From Lactiplantibacillus mudanjiangensis (GTDB taxonomy: Bacteria; Bacillota; Bacilli; Lactobacillales; Lactobacillaceae): a stretch of 64,000 bases of DNA. The stretch is taken from NCBI RefSeq assembly GCF_005405385.1, contig NZ_BJDY01000007.1, positions 62,001-126,000 of the forward strand. Reading direction: 5' to 3'. The notes under the pieces are model-generated. The model had not been told where the DNA came from. It saw only the letters and a program-made list of their open reading frames with translations, and ran no database searches. Position numbers and translations under genes: made by a program. Positions 26,532 to 35,126 of the stretch are shown one piece after another (the stretch's first letter is position 1; each line of letters begins with the position of its first letter).

Positions 26532-26564
26532 AAAAAAAAGGCCGTGACCGCCGTCATGGCCCTT
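26532..26564 (-). terminator. Terminator of the GNAT gene at 26575
   Basis: The stem GGCCATGAC / GTCACGGCC is followed by a T8 run on the minus strand. Confidence 0.75.
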
Positions 26565-26574
26565 TATTCGGTGA

Positions 26575-27111
26575 TTAGGCCGACGCAGATTGTGCGTCTT
26601 GCCAATCAGGTTTCATTAAGTTGTAGGCCATCACATGAATCGTTTGACCATCAGGCTGGGTCTTCGCTTTCAACACGCCCATATCATGCATCCCCATCTT
26701 CGCCATCACTCGACCGGAATTAGGATTAGCATCCGCATAGTGCGCTTGTAACTCATCAAATCCTAACGTTTCAAAGCCATATTGCATCAATGCCAAACCA
26801 GCTTCGGCGACATAACCATGGCCCCAAGCCGCTGGTGCCAAGGCATAGGTTAAAATCCCCGTCGTCCCATCTTCGTGAAACTCATAAAAACCGACTAACT
26901 CATGGGTTTGTCGATTTTCCAATGCAAAAGTCGTGTCGGTATCGGCTAAAAAGTGCGTCTGAAAACTGTCGTCAAACGCTGCGGGTGTTGTTAGCACGCG
27001 GTAACGTAAATACGCCACGACTTGTGGATCTAACAACATCGCTTGTAAGGCATCATGATCGGCTGCGTTAAACGGTCGTAATACGAGCCGTTCAGTTAAA
27101 AATTCTGGCAC
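26575..27111 (-). CDS. GNAT family N-acetyltransferase, RimJ/RimL type
   Basis: About 178 residues. FLTERLVLRPFNAADHDALQ at the N-terminus and the acetyl-CoA loop AAWGHGYVAEAGLALMQYGF are followed by ANPNSGRVMAKMGM, the hallmark of ribosomal-protein-type GNATs. The acceptor is unknown. A GTG at 27111, 9 nt after GGAG, is preferred over the TTG at 27126 that overlaps the Shine-Dalgarno. Single gene. Confidence 0.87.
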   Translation of the reverse strand: MPEFLTERLVLRPFNAADHDALQAMLLDPQVVAYLRYRVLTTPAAFDDSFQTHFLADTDTTFALENRQTHELVGFYEFHEDGTTGILTYALAPAAWGHGYVAEAGLALMQYGFETLGFDELQAHYADANPNSGRVMAKMGMHDMGVLKAKTQPDGQTIHVMAYNLMKPDWQDAQSASA

Positions 27112-27183
27112 TACGCTCATCTCCAAATTTACTGTTAATTGTTTCAGTATAGTAATTTTCAGTAAATTTTCAATGATTTAGTT

Positions 27184-27915
27184 CTAGCCACCAATGGTTG
27201 TGTGAAAAAGCTCACCTAAGGCAAACGTGATTATCGTTGTCAGTAGCCCCACTGCGATATTGCGCAAAATCGTGCGTCTCGTTGATAAGGTTTGCGAGCG
27301 TGAGCTGACAACCCCATTCATGCCTAACGCAATCACCATCGCAATTAGCGTGCCTAAGACTTTATACGGATTAGGAACCAACGTCATCGCTAATAGTGGA
27401 ATTAAAGCGCCTGTAATAAAAGATAAAAATGAGGTTGCCGCTGCATGCCAGGGATTCAAATAATGCCCAACTTTAAGTTGATACGTGTCAGCGACTTTTT
27501 CGTCAACTTGAGCTTGCACATTAACATTCGCCATCAATTCATCGGCCACTGTTACGGCTGTCTTCAAACTCAATCCACGTTTTTGATAACTGGTAATCAA
27601 TTGTTGACGTGACATTGCTGGCGTCTTCGCCGTATCCTGCAGGACCTTTTTGACGGTATTGCGTTGAATATCATGCTGAGCACTCACCGAAATATATTCC
27701 CCACCAGCCATTGAACAGGCTCCGGCTAACATGCCGGCCACGCCAGAAACCAATAAGTAAGAACTAGAAAAACTTGCTCCCATCGCACCTAACACAATGC
27801 CTGATACTGAGATAATCCCATCGTTAGCGCCTAGAATGCCCGCGCGAATAATGTTCAACCGATCTGCTAACAAGGTATGCTTAAAGACGGTTCGTAACGT
27901 AAAATCCATATCCAT
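27184..27915 (-). CDS. VIT1/CCC1 family iron/manganese transporter
   Basis: 243-residue membrane protein. RLNIIRAGILGANDGIISVS opens transmembrane helix 1, as in plant VIT1 and nodulin-like proteins. About five helices are split by a soluble helical region (about 80-150) that in the family binds metal. It would move Fe2+ or Mn2+ across the membrane, in family members usually out of the cytosol. It lies 7 nt downstream of the GRE activase gene and probably shares its operon, which suggests iron handling during use of the Fe-S activase (inference). Confidence 0.87.
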   Translation of the reverse strand: MDMDFTLRTVFKHTLLADRLNIIRAGILGANDGIISVSGIVLGAMGASFSSSYLLVSGVAGMLAGACSMAGGEYISVSAQHDIQRNTVKKVLQDTAKTPAMSRQQLITSYQKRGLSLKTAVTVADELMANVNVQAQVDEKVADTYQLKVGHYLNPWHAAATSFLSFITGALIPLLAMTLVPNPYKVLGTLIAMVIALGMNGVVSSRSQTLSTRRTILRNIAVGLLTTIITFALGELFHTTIGG

Positions 27916-27922
27916 TCACTCC

Positions 27923-28729
27923 CTACCAACCATTAATCCGCACCTTAACGCCATGCTTTTCAATCATTTTTTTGTAATCCACTAAATCCTCAGCTTGTAA
28001 CTGTTTCACGTCTTTTAGTGCATATTCACGGCCTAAATCTTGATATTTTTTCAAGCCAAATTGATGAAATGGCAGTAATTCCACTTCGGGTACGCCTAAT
28101 TTTACAAAGAGTTCACCAAAATGATCCGCATCAGCCAACGTATAATTAAAGCCTGGAATAACTGGAATCCGGACCATCATCGTTTTATGCGCCTGAACTG
28201 CGGTGGCTAGATTTTTCAAAATCACCGTATTATCAGCACCAGTCCCAGCCCGGTGTTGATTGCGATCCCACTGTTTACAGTCATAATACATAAAGTCCAT
28301 ATAGCTCATGAATTCCTTGAACAATTTGGGGGTGGTGTAACCCGTCGTCTCACAGGCCAAATGAATACCGGCCGCTTTTACCGCTTTGGCGAGCTCAATC
28401 GCAAATGGTGCTTGAAATAAAACTTCACCACCAGAAAAAGTCACCCCACCACCGGATTCTTCGTAAAAATCTCGATCCTGCAAAATAACCTGCATGATTT
28501 CATCGACTGTCATATAGTCGCCAACAATTGTTTCTTTAGCCGTTTGTTCGTCGTGCATTGATTCTTGTAATCCCGATTGCGATTCTGGATTCGAACACCA
28601 TTGGCAACGTAGCGGACAACCCTTAAAAAACACCACGGTTCGAATACCTGGACCATCATTAATACTAAATTTTTGAATATTGAAGACTAACCCTTTTAAG
28701 GGCGTCGTCGTGGCAGTTGCGGTCGCCAT
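27923..28729 (-). CDS. pflE: Glycyl radical enzyme activase 1 (radical SAM)
   Basis: 268-residue radical SAM protein that installs the glycyl radical on its partner GRE, presumably the 30272-32710 enzyme. After FNIQKFSINDGPGIRTVVFF comes the cluster motif CPLRCQWC (Cx3Cx2C form), then FSGGEVLFQ, where the Gly-Gly-Glu contacts SAM. Family knowledge: activases of dehydratase-type GREs usually carry an inserted ferredoxin-like domain with two more 4Fe-4S clusters just after the first motif. Here that region is short and cysteine-free. AAGGAGTG precedes ATG 28729. First gene of a leftward operon with the VIT transporter; divergent from the DeoR regulator. The pflE label follows lactobacillar usage and does not imply PFL chemistry. 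Confidence 0.9.
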   Translation of the reverse strand: MATATATTTPLKGLVFNIQKFSINDGPGIRTVVFFKGCPLRCQWCSNPESQSGLQESMHDEQTAKETIVGDYMTVDEIMQVILQDRDFYEESGGGVTFSGGEVLFQAPFAIELAKAVKAAGIHLACETTGYTTPKLFKEFMSYMDFMYYDCKQWDRNQHRAGTGADNTVILKNLATAVQAHKTMMVRIPVIPGFNYTLADADHFGELFVKLGVPEVELLPFHQFGLKKYQDLGREYALKDVKQLQAEDLVDYKKMIEKHGVKVRINGW

Positions 28730-28875
28730 TATTAATCACTCCTTTAGTTGCTTTTGCCATTATCCTAACGCAAATAATATCAAACGTAAATAGTTTTAAT
28801 TTCGAAAGAAAGTTATTCGGTTATCGTTTTAATGAACAAGCATGCTATAATAATGCCGACAGGATGGTGACACGA

Positions 28876-29622
28876 ATGAATACTCGTAATGAACAACTAC
28901 TGCAAATTGTTAACCAGCGAAAAAAAATCGAGGTCAATGAATTGGCCGCCTTACTACACGTTTCGAAAGTAACGATTCGTAAGGATTTAACGTTGCTAGA
29001 AGACCAAGGTTTACTACAGCGGCAACACGGCTTTGCGATGATCAACAATCCGAATGATTTAAAGTTTCGTTTAGCACAAAACTATGATACGAAACGCCAG
29101 ATTGCTAAAGTGGCCGCCGCTAATGTTCAGGATAACGAAACGATCATGATTGAATCAGGCTCAACTTGCGCGTTAATGGCCGCCGAATTGGCCCAGGCTG
29201 GTAAACGGGTCACCATTATCACCATTTCTTTTTTTATCGCCAATTACGTGCGCGATTACCCCAATATTAGCGTTAACGTCCTAGGTGGCGAGTATCAATC
29301 TGATTCACAAGTCGCCGTGGGGCCGTTAACTAAAGCGATGTTGGCTAATTTTCACACCAACAAATTATTTTTAGGAACGGATGGTTTCGACACGCAATTT
29401 GGCTTCTACAGTAACGACATCATGCGCGCCGATACCGTGCAAGCGATGGTTGAAAATGCAGAACAGACGATTATCTTAACTGATTCTCGCAAGTTCCAGT
29501 CCAAGAGTACGGTGCGCCAGTTGGCATTCAACCAAGTAGATACCGTCATTACTGATCCCAAAATTCCAACTAACGTTCAGGATTTATTACAGCAAAATCG
29601 AATTAACGTGACCTTGGCCTAG
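28876..29622 (+). CDS. DeoR family transcriptional regulator of GRE system 1
   Basis: 248-residue regulator. The DeoR HTH lies at residues about 3-55 (INVELAALLHVSKVTIRKDL-like), followed by a sugar-isomerase-fold sensor with ESGSTCALMAAEL and LFLGTDGFDTQFG, which in the family binds a phosphorylated sugar. ATG 28876 is chosen because AGGATGGTG lies just before it; longer in-frame starts run back into the divergent intergenic region. It lies between activase 1 (divergent) and GRE1 (same direction, 650 nt away), so it is the probable regulator of both. Confidence 0.9.
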   Translation: MNTRNEQLLQIVNQRKKIEVNELAALLHVSKVTIRKDLTLLEDQGLLQRQHGFAMINNPNDLKFRLAQNYDTKRQIAKVAAANVQDNETIMIESGSTCALMAAELAQAGKRVTIITISFFIANYVRDYPNISVNVLGGEYQSDSQVAVGPLTKAMLANFHTNKLFLGTDGFDTQFGFYSNDIMRADTVQAMVENAEQTIILTDSRKFQSKSTVRQLAFNQVDTVITDPKIPTNVQDLLQQNRINVTLA

Positions 29623-29635
29623 TTCTGCTAAATGA

Positions 29636-30034
29636 GTCACCTACGCCAGCCAGCGATTCTGCTGGCTGTGGGGACCGGTTCCAGCCAAAAAACGGGCTTC
29701 CACCTCGCTTTTAAGCCTAGCAAAAACCGCTAGTCTCAAAAGACGTCCACATCGTAAAGTCCGGAAAAGCCATCCGGACTAACGATGTTTTCACGGCCGG
29801 CGCCATCACTGGCTGACTCCGGTTAGTTTGCTATGTCAATTTAGTGGTCGCTATTATAACCGAGAGTGAGTCCACATTGAGCCCAGCCGTAGGAGGCTTT
29901 TAGCGATTTATCGCTTAGAGCCTGGCGTTTTTGAAACACGGTTTTAGTGGTTCAAAACGATGGTTCAGACCGCTCTTTGGCTGAACCGGTCCGCCCACCG
30001 CGTTCCGGCTCAAGGTGGGCGAACGGTATGTGGC
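29636..30034 (+). repeat. Interspersed hairpin-rich repeat, copy C (399 bp, most complete)
   Basis: The fullest copy of the family. The ends GTCACCTAC / GTATGTGGC are slightly diverged. It includes the 5' hairpin block absent from copy A (ccagcgattctgctgg), the perfect AGTCCGGA / TCCGGACT stem absent from copy B, the 'gcgatttatcgc' hairpin and the GCCCACC / GGTGGGC stem. It separates the DeoR gene from the GRE1 promoter, so it may have inserted into an older regulator-enzyme unit. Confidence 0.85.
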
Positions 30035-30114
30035 AAGTCAGTCTTTTTTTAATCGGTAAAAGCCCATCATATTGATAATTATTGCCAAAAAGTAACTTTT
30101 ATAGTTAGTCTTAT

Positions 30115-30163
30115 AAAAACTGGTATCAAATTGCACATTCGTGCAGTCTGATACCAGTTTTTA
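30115..30163 (+). terminator. Terminator-like hairpin upstream of GRE1
   Basis: The perfect 14-bp stem AAAAACTGGTATCA / TGATACCAGTTTTT has an inner GCAC/GTGC stem and ends in T5. It would stop transcription from the DeoR gene and repeat C before the GRE1 promoter. Confidence 0.75.
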
Positions 30164-30182
30164 TTAACCATGACTTTCCTTT

Positions 30183-30219
30183 TGAAAACGCTTGACCCAC
30201 GTTAACGACATGTTATGAT
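30183..30219 (+). promoter_or_regulatory. Promoter of GRE1 with partial cre-like motif
   Basis: -35 TTGACC (30192-30197), 16-nt spacer, -10 TATGAT (30214-30219). TGAAAACGCT at 30183-30192 matches the left ten positions of the CcpA cre consensus but not its last three defined bases, so catabolite control is only possible. Confidence 0.5.
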
Positions 30220-30271
30220 AGTTACGTAAGAAAGATAAAATGGTTTCGAACAACAAAAAGGAGTGTCCATA

Positions 30272-32710
30272 ATGACCACAGCCCTTACTCAAAATAAAAC
30301 CAATATGACTCATTTCGGCAAGCTAACCCCAATGATGGATCGCTTCCGCGATAGTATTATTGATGCCAAACCTTACGTTGACCCCGAACGGGCCATTTTA
30401 ACCACTGAAACTTATCAACAACATCAAGATGAACAAGTCGACATTTTGCGCGCTAAGATGCTAGAAAATGTACTCGATAAGATGACCATCTTCATTGAAG
30501 ACGACACGTTATTAGTTGGGAACCAAGCCCGCCAAAATCGTTGGGCCCCCGTTTTTCCCGAATACTCGATGAACTGGGTGATTGATGAACTCGATACCTT
30601 TGAGAAGCGCCCTGGCGATGTCTTCTATATTACTGAAGAATCCAAACAAGAATTGCGTGACATTGCGCCATTTTGGCAACATAACACCCTCGAAGATCGT
30701 GGTTACCGCTCGTTCCCCGAAGCTAGCCGGATCTTCTACGATCTAGGTATTATTGGCGCTGATGGAAATATCACATCCGGTGATGGCCACATCGCAGTCG
30801 ATTACCAAAATGTCGTCACCAAAGGCTTAAAGTGGTACGAAGATCGCATTAAAGTGGCCCTCGCTGACCTTGATTTAACTGATTTTGAAAATCAAAAGAA
30901 GTATTACTTCTACAAGGCTGGACTAATCTCAATCGAAGCCATTCACCACTTTGCACAACGTTACGCCGACTTGGCTGCCAAAAAAGCCGCAACTACCACG
31001 GACCCAACGCGCAAAGCACAACTAACCAAGCTGTCTCAGATTTTAACTAAGGTACCTTATGAAGCAGCCGATACGTTCTACGAAGCCATCCAAGCTGTTT
31101 GGTTGGTTCATTTGACCCTACAAATTGAATCCAATGGGCATTCAGTTTCTTACGGTCGTTTAGATCAATATCTAGATCCATTTTATGAACATGACTTAGC
31201 AACCGGGGAAATCACGGCTGATCAAGCCACTGAGCTACTCACAAATCTCTGCCTCAAGACATTAACCATTAATAAGGTTCGTTCATGGCAACATACTGAA
31301 TTTTCTGCTGGGAGTCCGCTTTATCAAAATATTACGATTGGTGGGCAAACCCCTGACGGCAAAGACGCCGTTAATCCGATGTCTTACTTGATTTTACGGG
31401 CCATTGCCCAAGCACATCTGCCACAACCAAACTTAACTGTCCGTTACCATAAAGGGCTAAGTGATGACTTTATGCGTGAATGTATCGAAGTCATTAAACA
31501 AGGCCTCGGTATGCCGGCGTTCAACAACGACGAAGTCATTATTCCATCCTTCATTCGCCGTGGTGTTAAAAAGGAAGATGCTTACAATTACAGTGCTATC
31601 GGCTGTGTCGAAACTGCGATCCCTGGTAAATGGGGCTACCGGTGCACTGGGATGAGTTTCATTAACTTCCCACGCGTCTTACTAATTGTGATGAACGGTG
31701 GGATCGATCCTGAATCCGGCAAACGGTTATTACCCGACTACGGTAAATTCACCGACATGACTAGTTATCAGCAATTAATGGCGGCTTGGGATAAAGCCTT
31801 ACGTGAAATGACGCGGCAAAGTGTCATTATCGAAAACAGCTGTGACCTTGCTTTGGAACAAAATTATCCAGACATCTTGTGTTCTGTTTTAACCGATGAC
31901 TGTATCGGTCGTGGCAAAACGATCAAAGAAGGCGGTGCTGTTTACGACTTTATCAGTGGGTTACAAGTCGGTATTGCCAACTTGGCAGATTCTTTAGCGG
32001 CCGTTAAGAAGTTGGTCTTTGAAGAACATCGCTTAACGACTCAACAATTATGGGATGCCTTACAATCTGACTTTGCTGGTGAAGATGGTGAAGCTATTCG
32101 GCAAATGCTGATCGATGACGCGCCGAAATACGGCAATGACGATGACTATGTTGATAACTTGATCGTCGAGGCTTATCAACCTTATATTGATGAAATCGCA
32201 AAGTACAAGAATACTCGTTACGGTCGCGGTCCGATTGGTGGCTTACGCTATGCTGGGACTTCATCCATTTCCGCTAACGTTGGTCAAGGCCACAGTACCT
32301 TAGCCACACCAGATGGCCGCCATGCGCGAACACCGCTAGCAGAAGGTTGTTCCCCAGAACATGCCATGGATGCGGATGGCCCAACCGCCGTCTTCAAATC
32401 CGTTTCCAAGTTACACACAGAAGATATCACCGGTGGCGTTTTGCTCAACCAAAAGATGTCACCACAAATTCTTCGTAATGACGAAAGTTGTATGAAACTA
32501 GTTGCCCTACTGCGGACCTTCTTCAACCGTCTGCACGGCTACCACGTGCAATATAACATCGTGTCACGAGACACTTTGGTCGATGCCCAGAATCATCCCG
32601 AAAAACACCGTGATTTAATTGTCCGTGTGGCTGGTTATTCGGCCTTCTTCGTGGGCTTATCGAAAGAAACCCAAGACGACATTATCGAACGAACTGAACA
32701 ATCGCTTTAA
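30272..32710 (+). CDS. pflF: Glycyl radical enzyme 1, dehydratase/lyase type (annotated PFL-like)
   Basis: 812-residue glycyl radical enzyme. The radical Gly788 lies in RVAGYSAFF near the C-terminus and the thiyl Cys445 in GCVETAIPGKW. The single Cys followed by Val-Glu is the lyase/dehydratase signature; pyruvate formate-lyase has adjacent Cys-Cys, so this is not PFL although genomes often label it so. Relative to glycerol dehydratase, the His164-like (GDGHIAVDY) and His281-like residues (SNGHS, His290) and Glu447 are kept. The Asp447 equivalent, 14 residues after the Cys, is Thr459. The stretch GKWGYRCTGM is the one I associate with the E. coli YbiW/PflD clade; I recall a proposed anhydrosugar-phosphate lyase activity there but cannot verify it. 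ATG 30272 is preferred over GTG 30263, which overlaps the Shine-Dalgarno. The substrate is not established. Confidence 0.9.
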   Translation: MTTALTQNKTNMTHFGKLTPMMDRFRDSIIDAKPYVDPERAILTTETYQQHQDEQVDILRAKMLENVLDKMTIFIEDDTLLVGNQARQNRWAPVFPEYSMNWVIDELDTFEKRPGDVFYITEESKQELRDIAPFWQHNTLEDRGYRSFPEASRIFYDLGIIGADGNITSGDGHIAVDYQNVVTKGLKWYEDRIKVALADLDLTDFENQKKYYFYKAGLISIEAIHHFAQRYADLAAKKAATTTDPTRKAQLTKLSQILTKVPYEAADTFYEAIQAVWLVHLTLQIESNGHSVSYGRLDQYLDPFYEHDLATGEITADQATELLTNLCLKTLTINKVRSWQHTEFSAGSPLYQNITIGGQTPDGKDAVNPMSYLILRAIAQAHLPQPNLTVRYHKGLSDDFMRECIEVIKQGLGMPAFNNDEVIIPSFIRRGVKKEDAYNYSAIGCVETAIPGKWGYRCTGMSFINFPRVLLIVMNGGIDPESGKRLLPDYGKFTDMTSYQQLMAAWDKALREMTRQSVIIENSCDLALEQNYPDILCSVLTDDCIGRGKTIKEGGAVYDFISGLQVGIANLADSLAAVKKLVFEEHRLTTQQLWDALQSDFAGEDGEAIRQMLIDDAPKYGNDDDYVDNLIVEAYQPYIDEIAKYKNTRYGRGPIGGLRYAGTSSISANVGQGHSTLATPDGRHARTPLAEGCSPEHAMDADGPTAVFKSVSKLHTEDITGGVLLNQKMSPQILRNDESCMKLVALLRTFFNRLHGYHVQYNIVSRDTLVDAQNHPEKHRDLIVRVAGYSAFFVGLSKETQDDIIERTEQSL

Positions 32711-32712
32711 CG

Positions 32713-32751
32713 TAAAAAGCATCACCGAAAATTTTCGGTGATGCTTTTTTT
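32713..32751 (+). terminator. Terminator of GRE1
   Basis: The perfect stem AAAAAGCATCACCGAAAA / TTTTCGGTGATGCTTTTT also serves the convergent DJ-1 gene. Confidence 0.85.
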
Positions 32752-33331
32752 AATAACCCATCGCTTGTTTAACCGTTTGTTCGGTAGCCTCATCCGTCAG
32801 TAACCCTAACATCTTAAAAGCCACCAAAGCAGCTGTTTGTGGGCAATAAGAGGTAATCACGTTAGCGTCAAAAACAACCGGTTCATTAACCACATTGACA
32901 CCGAATTTGGCTAATTCTTTTTGGCGATAACCACGGCGTAAATGATAAGTCGTTGCTTGTTTCCCAGTTAAAACGCCACTCTTACCAACCGGCAAGGCGC
33001 CGACACAAATGGTCGCAATTAATTTATCCGCTGCATGGAAAGCCCGAATTAACGCTAAGAAAGCATCGCTGTATGCCGTCTCATAAAACCCGTACTCTTC
33101 AAAACCACCCGGAATTGCTAAGGCGTCATAATCATCAACAGTTATATCCGTGATCAGTTTATCGACAGTAACATCAACGTCGAATGTACTCCGCACCACC
33201 GGGGTAAACCCGGCCGTCGTCACGTGAATATCTACATCATAATCATTTCGAGCCCAACCGCAAACGTCGACGAACGGACTAAATTCCATTGTTTCAAATC
33301 CTTGATTCAAAAACAGTAACACTTGTGCCAT
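32750..33331 (-). CDS. DJ-1/PfpI family protein
   Basis: 193 residues of the DJ-1/ThiJ/PfpI superfamily. The nucleophile elbow TICVGALPVGKSG holds the reactive Cys, and an acidic GGFEEYGF segment precedes it. Members act as glyoxalases, protein deglycases or chaperones; the specific activity is unknown here. AGGTGG precedes ATG 33331. It converges on GRE1 and shares its terminator, but no functional link is shown. Confidence 0.88.
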   Translation of the reverse strand: MAQVLLFLNQGFETMEFSPFVDVCGWARNDYDVDIHVTTAGFTPVVRSTFDVDVTVDKLITDITVDDYDALAIPGGFEEYGFYETAYSDAFLALIRAFHAADKLIATICVGALPVGKSGVLTGKQATTYHLRRGYRQKELAKFGVNVVNEPVVFDANVITSYCPQTAALVAFKMLGLLTDEATEQTVKQAMGY

Positions 33332-33428
33332 TTTATGCCGCCACCTTCATCTAGATTGTTGCCTAGCTTAGCATAAGTCGTTGCCAAAATGAAAGACTCT
33401 ACTGACCACTTAATCAAAAGTTTTAAAC

Positions 33429-33830
33429 TTAATGGTGATAGGGATAAGTATGTTTGGTGGTCGTTTCATACTCACGTAAATCATCAATCAGACCAGCCGC
33501 ATTAAAATGAATTTTTGAGAGGCCATCAAACTGGGTGATTTCCGTTGTTTTCGCGGTAAATGACCACTCGACAAAAACCGTATTGTCGGTGGCTGCCCAC
33601 ATCGTCGTAATTGGCCAAGCAGTTACCGTCTGCACCGTTAGTTGATGTGCAATCCAAGCCTGAATCTCAGTTAAGGACAAGTAAGCCGGGCCATAGCATT
33701 CCTGGTAATAACAATCTGGGGCGATAATTGTCGGTAAGTCGCTAAAATCACGGTTTAGCCACATCTTGAAGTATTGTTTAATTTTTGTTTGACGTTGTAA
33801 AAACACTGGGTCATTTAAATCGATCATCAT
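33429..33830 (-). CDS. SnoaL/NTF2-like protein
   Basis: 133 residues with the alpha+beta cone pattern of the NTF2-like fold: an N-terminal helix pair (QTKIKQYFKMWLNRDFSDL), then CYYQECYGP, a nuclear-transport-factor-type sheet (VFVEWSFTAK) and a polar pocket. Members include isomerases, hydrolases and ligand-binding proteins; no catalytic residues can be assigned. Single gene with AAGGGA before ATG 33830. Confidence 0.7.
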   Translation of the reverse strand: MMIDLNDPVFLQRQTKIKQYFKMWLNRDFSDLPTIIAPDCYYQECYGPAYLSLTEIQAWIAHQLTVQTVTAWPITTMWAATDNTVFVEWSFTAKTTEITQFDGLSKIHFNAAGLIDDLREYETTTKHTYPYHH

Positions 33831-34007
33831 TTTCCAGTTCCCTTCGTCATTAACTTATCCTTTTGATCATACGATTTAGTAAGCGCTTTATCAATAGTGA
33901 TAATAAGTTTCGACACTAACCTTTCGAAGGCCCATCATCTCATGTTAACCGTTACTAACATGTATAATCTAGAAAAGATGTTTACTATAACCTAGGGGGT
34001 GTTCATC

Positions 34008-34526
34008 ATGACTCGCGAGCAACTCGTCAAACATGTTTTTGGACTCAAACCGCAAGCACCCATCACCACTTCACAATGGCAAATCATTGGTCGTATCAGC
34101 ACTATCGCTTTTTGTTTATGTATTACGGTTTTATTAATTGAGCCGTTTATCATCATCATTTGGACGGTATTCGCCGCTGATGATGAAGCGATCCTAGTTA
34201 TCTTTGGCATTAACTTTATTTTTGTCATTTTTGGCCTTGATACTTACATTTCCTTGGCTAGTCGCCGAGCACACTTGATCGATGACACCATTCTTGTCCC
34301 TGATCTCAAATCAGCCTATTCACAACTTATTTGGAAAACACTCAAATTCACTGTGGTTGGGACATTTATTTTTGACTTACTGACCGGTCTTACTTCGTTT
34401 GATCACCTAACACTTGTCCAAGAGCTGGCAAAACCTGATAATCTAATCGATGCGCTTGAACATAGCCTTATACTTAATATTGTGTTTGGCATTTCTGAGG
34501 CCAGACGGATTCGCAAACAACATTGA
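34008..34526 (+). CDS. Membrane protein, possibly DUF3278-like
   Basis: 172 residues with an N-terminal cytoplasmic helix, two strongly hydrophobic pairs (about 30-55 and 62-85), a polar loop and another hydrophobic stretch (about 118-130). The layout resembles DUF3278 proteins, which in lactobacilli often sit beside membrane-anchored XRE regulators as here, but I am not sure of the family. ATG 34008 with AGGGGGTG upstream is preferred over GTG 33999, which overlaps it. Convergent with the XRE array. Confidence 0.65.
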   Translation: MTREQLVKHVFGLKPQAPITTSQWQIIGRISTIAFCLCITVLLIEPFIIIIWTVFAADDEAILVIFGINFIFVIFGLDTYISLASRRAHLIDDTILVPDLKSAYSQLIWKTLKFTVVGTFIFDLLTGLTSFDHLTLVQELAKPDNLIDALEHSLILNIVFGISEARRIRKQH

Positions 34527-34531
34527 CAACG

Positions 34532-34560
34532 AAAAAAGACCGCCATCGCAGTCTTTTTTT
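34532..34560. terminator. Bidirectional terminator between 34008-34526 and the XRE array
   Basis: An AAAAAAGACCGC / GCAGTCTTTTTTT hairpin with A and T runs on both sides lies between the two convergent stops. Confidence 0.75.
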
Positions 34561-34561
34561 A

Positions 34562-35083
34562 TCAATTATATGAATTCAGTCCTTCAACAATGCCACGAAG
34601 AATATCCATCACCATGGGGATCGTCAAAGCCGCCAGCCAAATAACACCCCAAAAGACCGCCTTGTTTGATAGTGATTTATTCAACGTCTCCCATTTAATC
34701 GTACAAACTAATCCAATAAACCCAATCAGTTCCGCCAAGGCGATCCAATCACCAACATGTGCGATTGACACATGTAATAACGTCAACACAATCAACGCAC
34801 CTAAGCCAACACTGATCCCAATTGTCACTAATTTCCCCACTGGACTGAAAAAGTGGTCATTGCTTTTCAAATGATCCATTAATGCCGCATCCCCCTTAAT
34901 TAACTCATCCAAACTAATCCCAAATAATTCGCTAATCGCCACCACATTCGCAAAACTTGGTAGTGCCGTCCCGTTCTCCCATTTTGAAATGGACTGCCGC
35001 GATAAATGTAACGCTTCGGCTAATTTAGCCTGTGACAATTGACGAGCTTTGCGTTGTTCCCGTAATCGTTCACCAATCTCCAT
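34562..35083 (-). CDS. Membrane-anchored XRE regulator 1
   Basis: 173 residues. An XRE/Cro HTH (LSQAKLAEALHLSRQSISKW, residues about 16-35) is joined to a conserved linker (FGISLDELIKGD) and then about three transmembrane helices (from about residue 80). The DNA-binding part would sit at the cytoplasmic face of the membrane. The first 72 residues are nearly identical to the neighbour at 35127, whereas the membrane parts are much more diverged. GGAGG precedes ATG 35083. Last gene of the leftward XRE/CPBP array, lacking its own protease partner. Confidence 0.88.
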   Translation of the reverse strand: MEIGERLREQRKARQLSQAKLAEALHLSRQSISKWENGTALPSFANVVAISELFGISLDELIKGDAALMDHLKSNDHFFSPVGKLVTIGISVGLGALIVLTLLHVSIAHVGDWIALAELIGFIGLVCTIKWETLNKSLSNKAVFWGVIWLAALTIPMVMDILRGIVEGLNSYN

Positions 35084-35126
35084 ACTGTATTCCTCCGATA
35101 TTCGTATGCTTTATCAAAGCTAAAGA

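Noticed and set aside
28717-28875. An extended N-terminus for the first DeoR regulator
   Set aside because: The extra 53 residues lie in the divergent intergenic region; the HTH starts right after ATG 28876.
8654-30034. Interpreting the interspersed repeats as a CRISPR or an insertion sequence
   Set aside because: No short regular spacing, no spacers and no transposase frame; the units are about 400 nt and scattered kilobases apart.
30183-30196. A full CcpA cre site at the GRE1 promoter
   Set aside because: Only the left ten positions match; the right end of the consensus is missing, so it is reported only as a partial motif.
30272-32710. Calling GRE1 (and GRE2) pyruvate formate-lyase
   Set aside because: PFL needs adjacent Cys-Cys at the active site; both proteins have a single Cys followed by Val-Glu, the dehydratase/lyase form.
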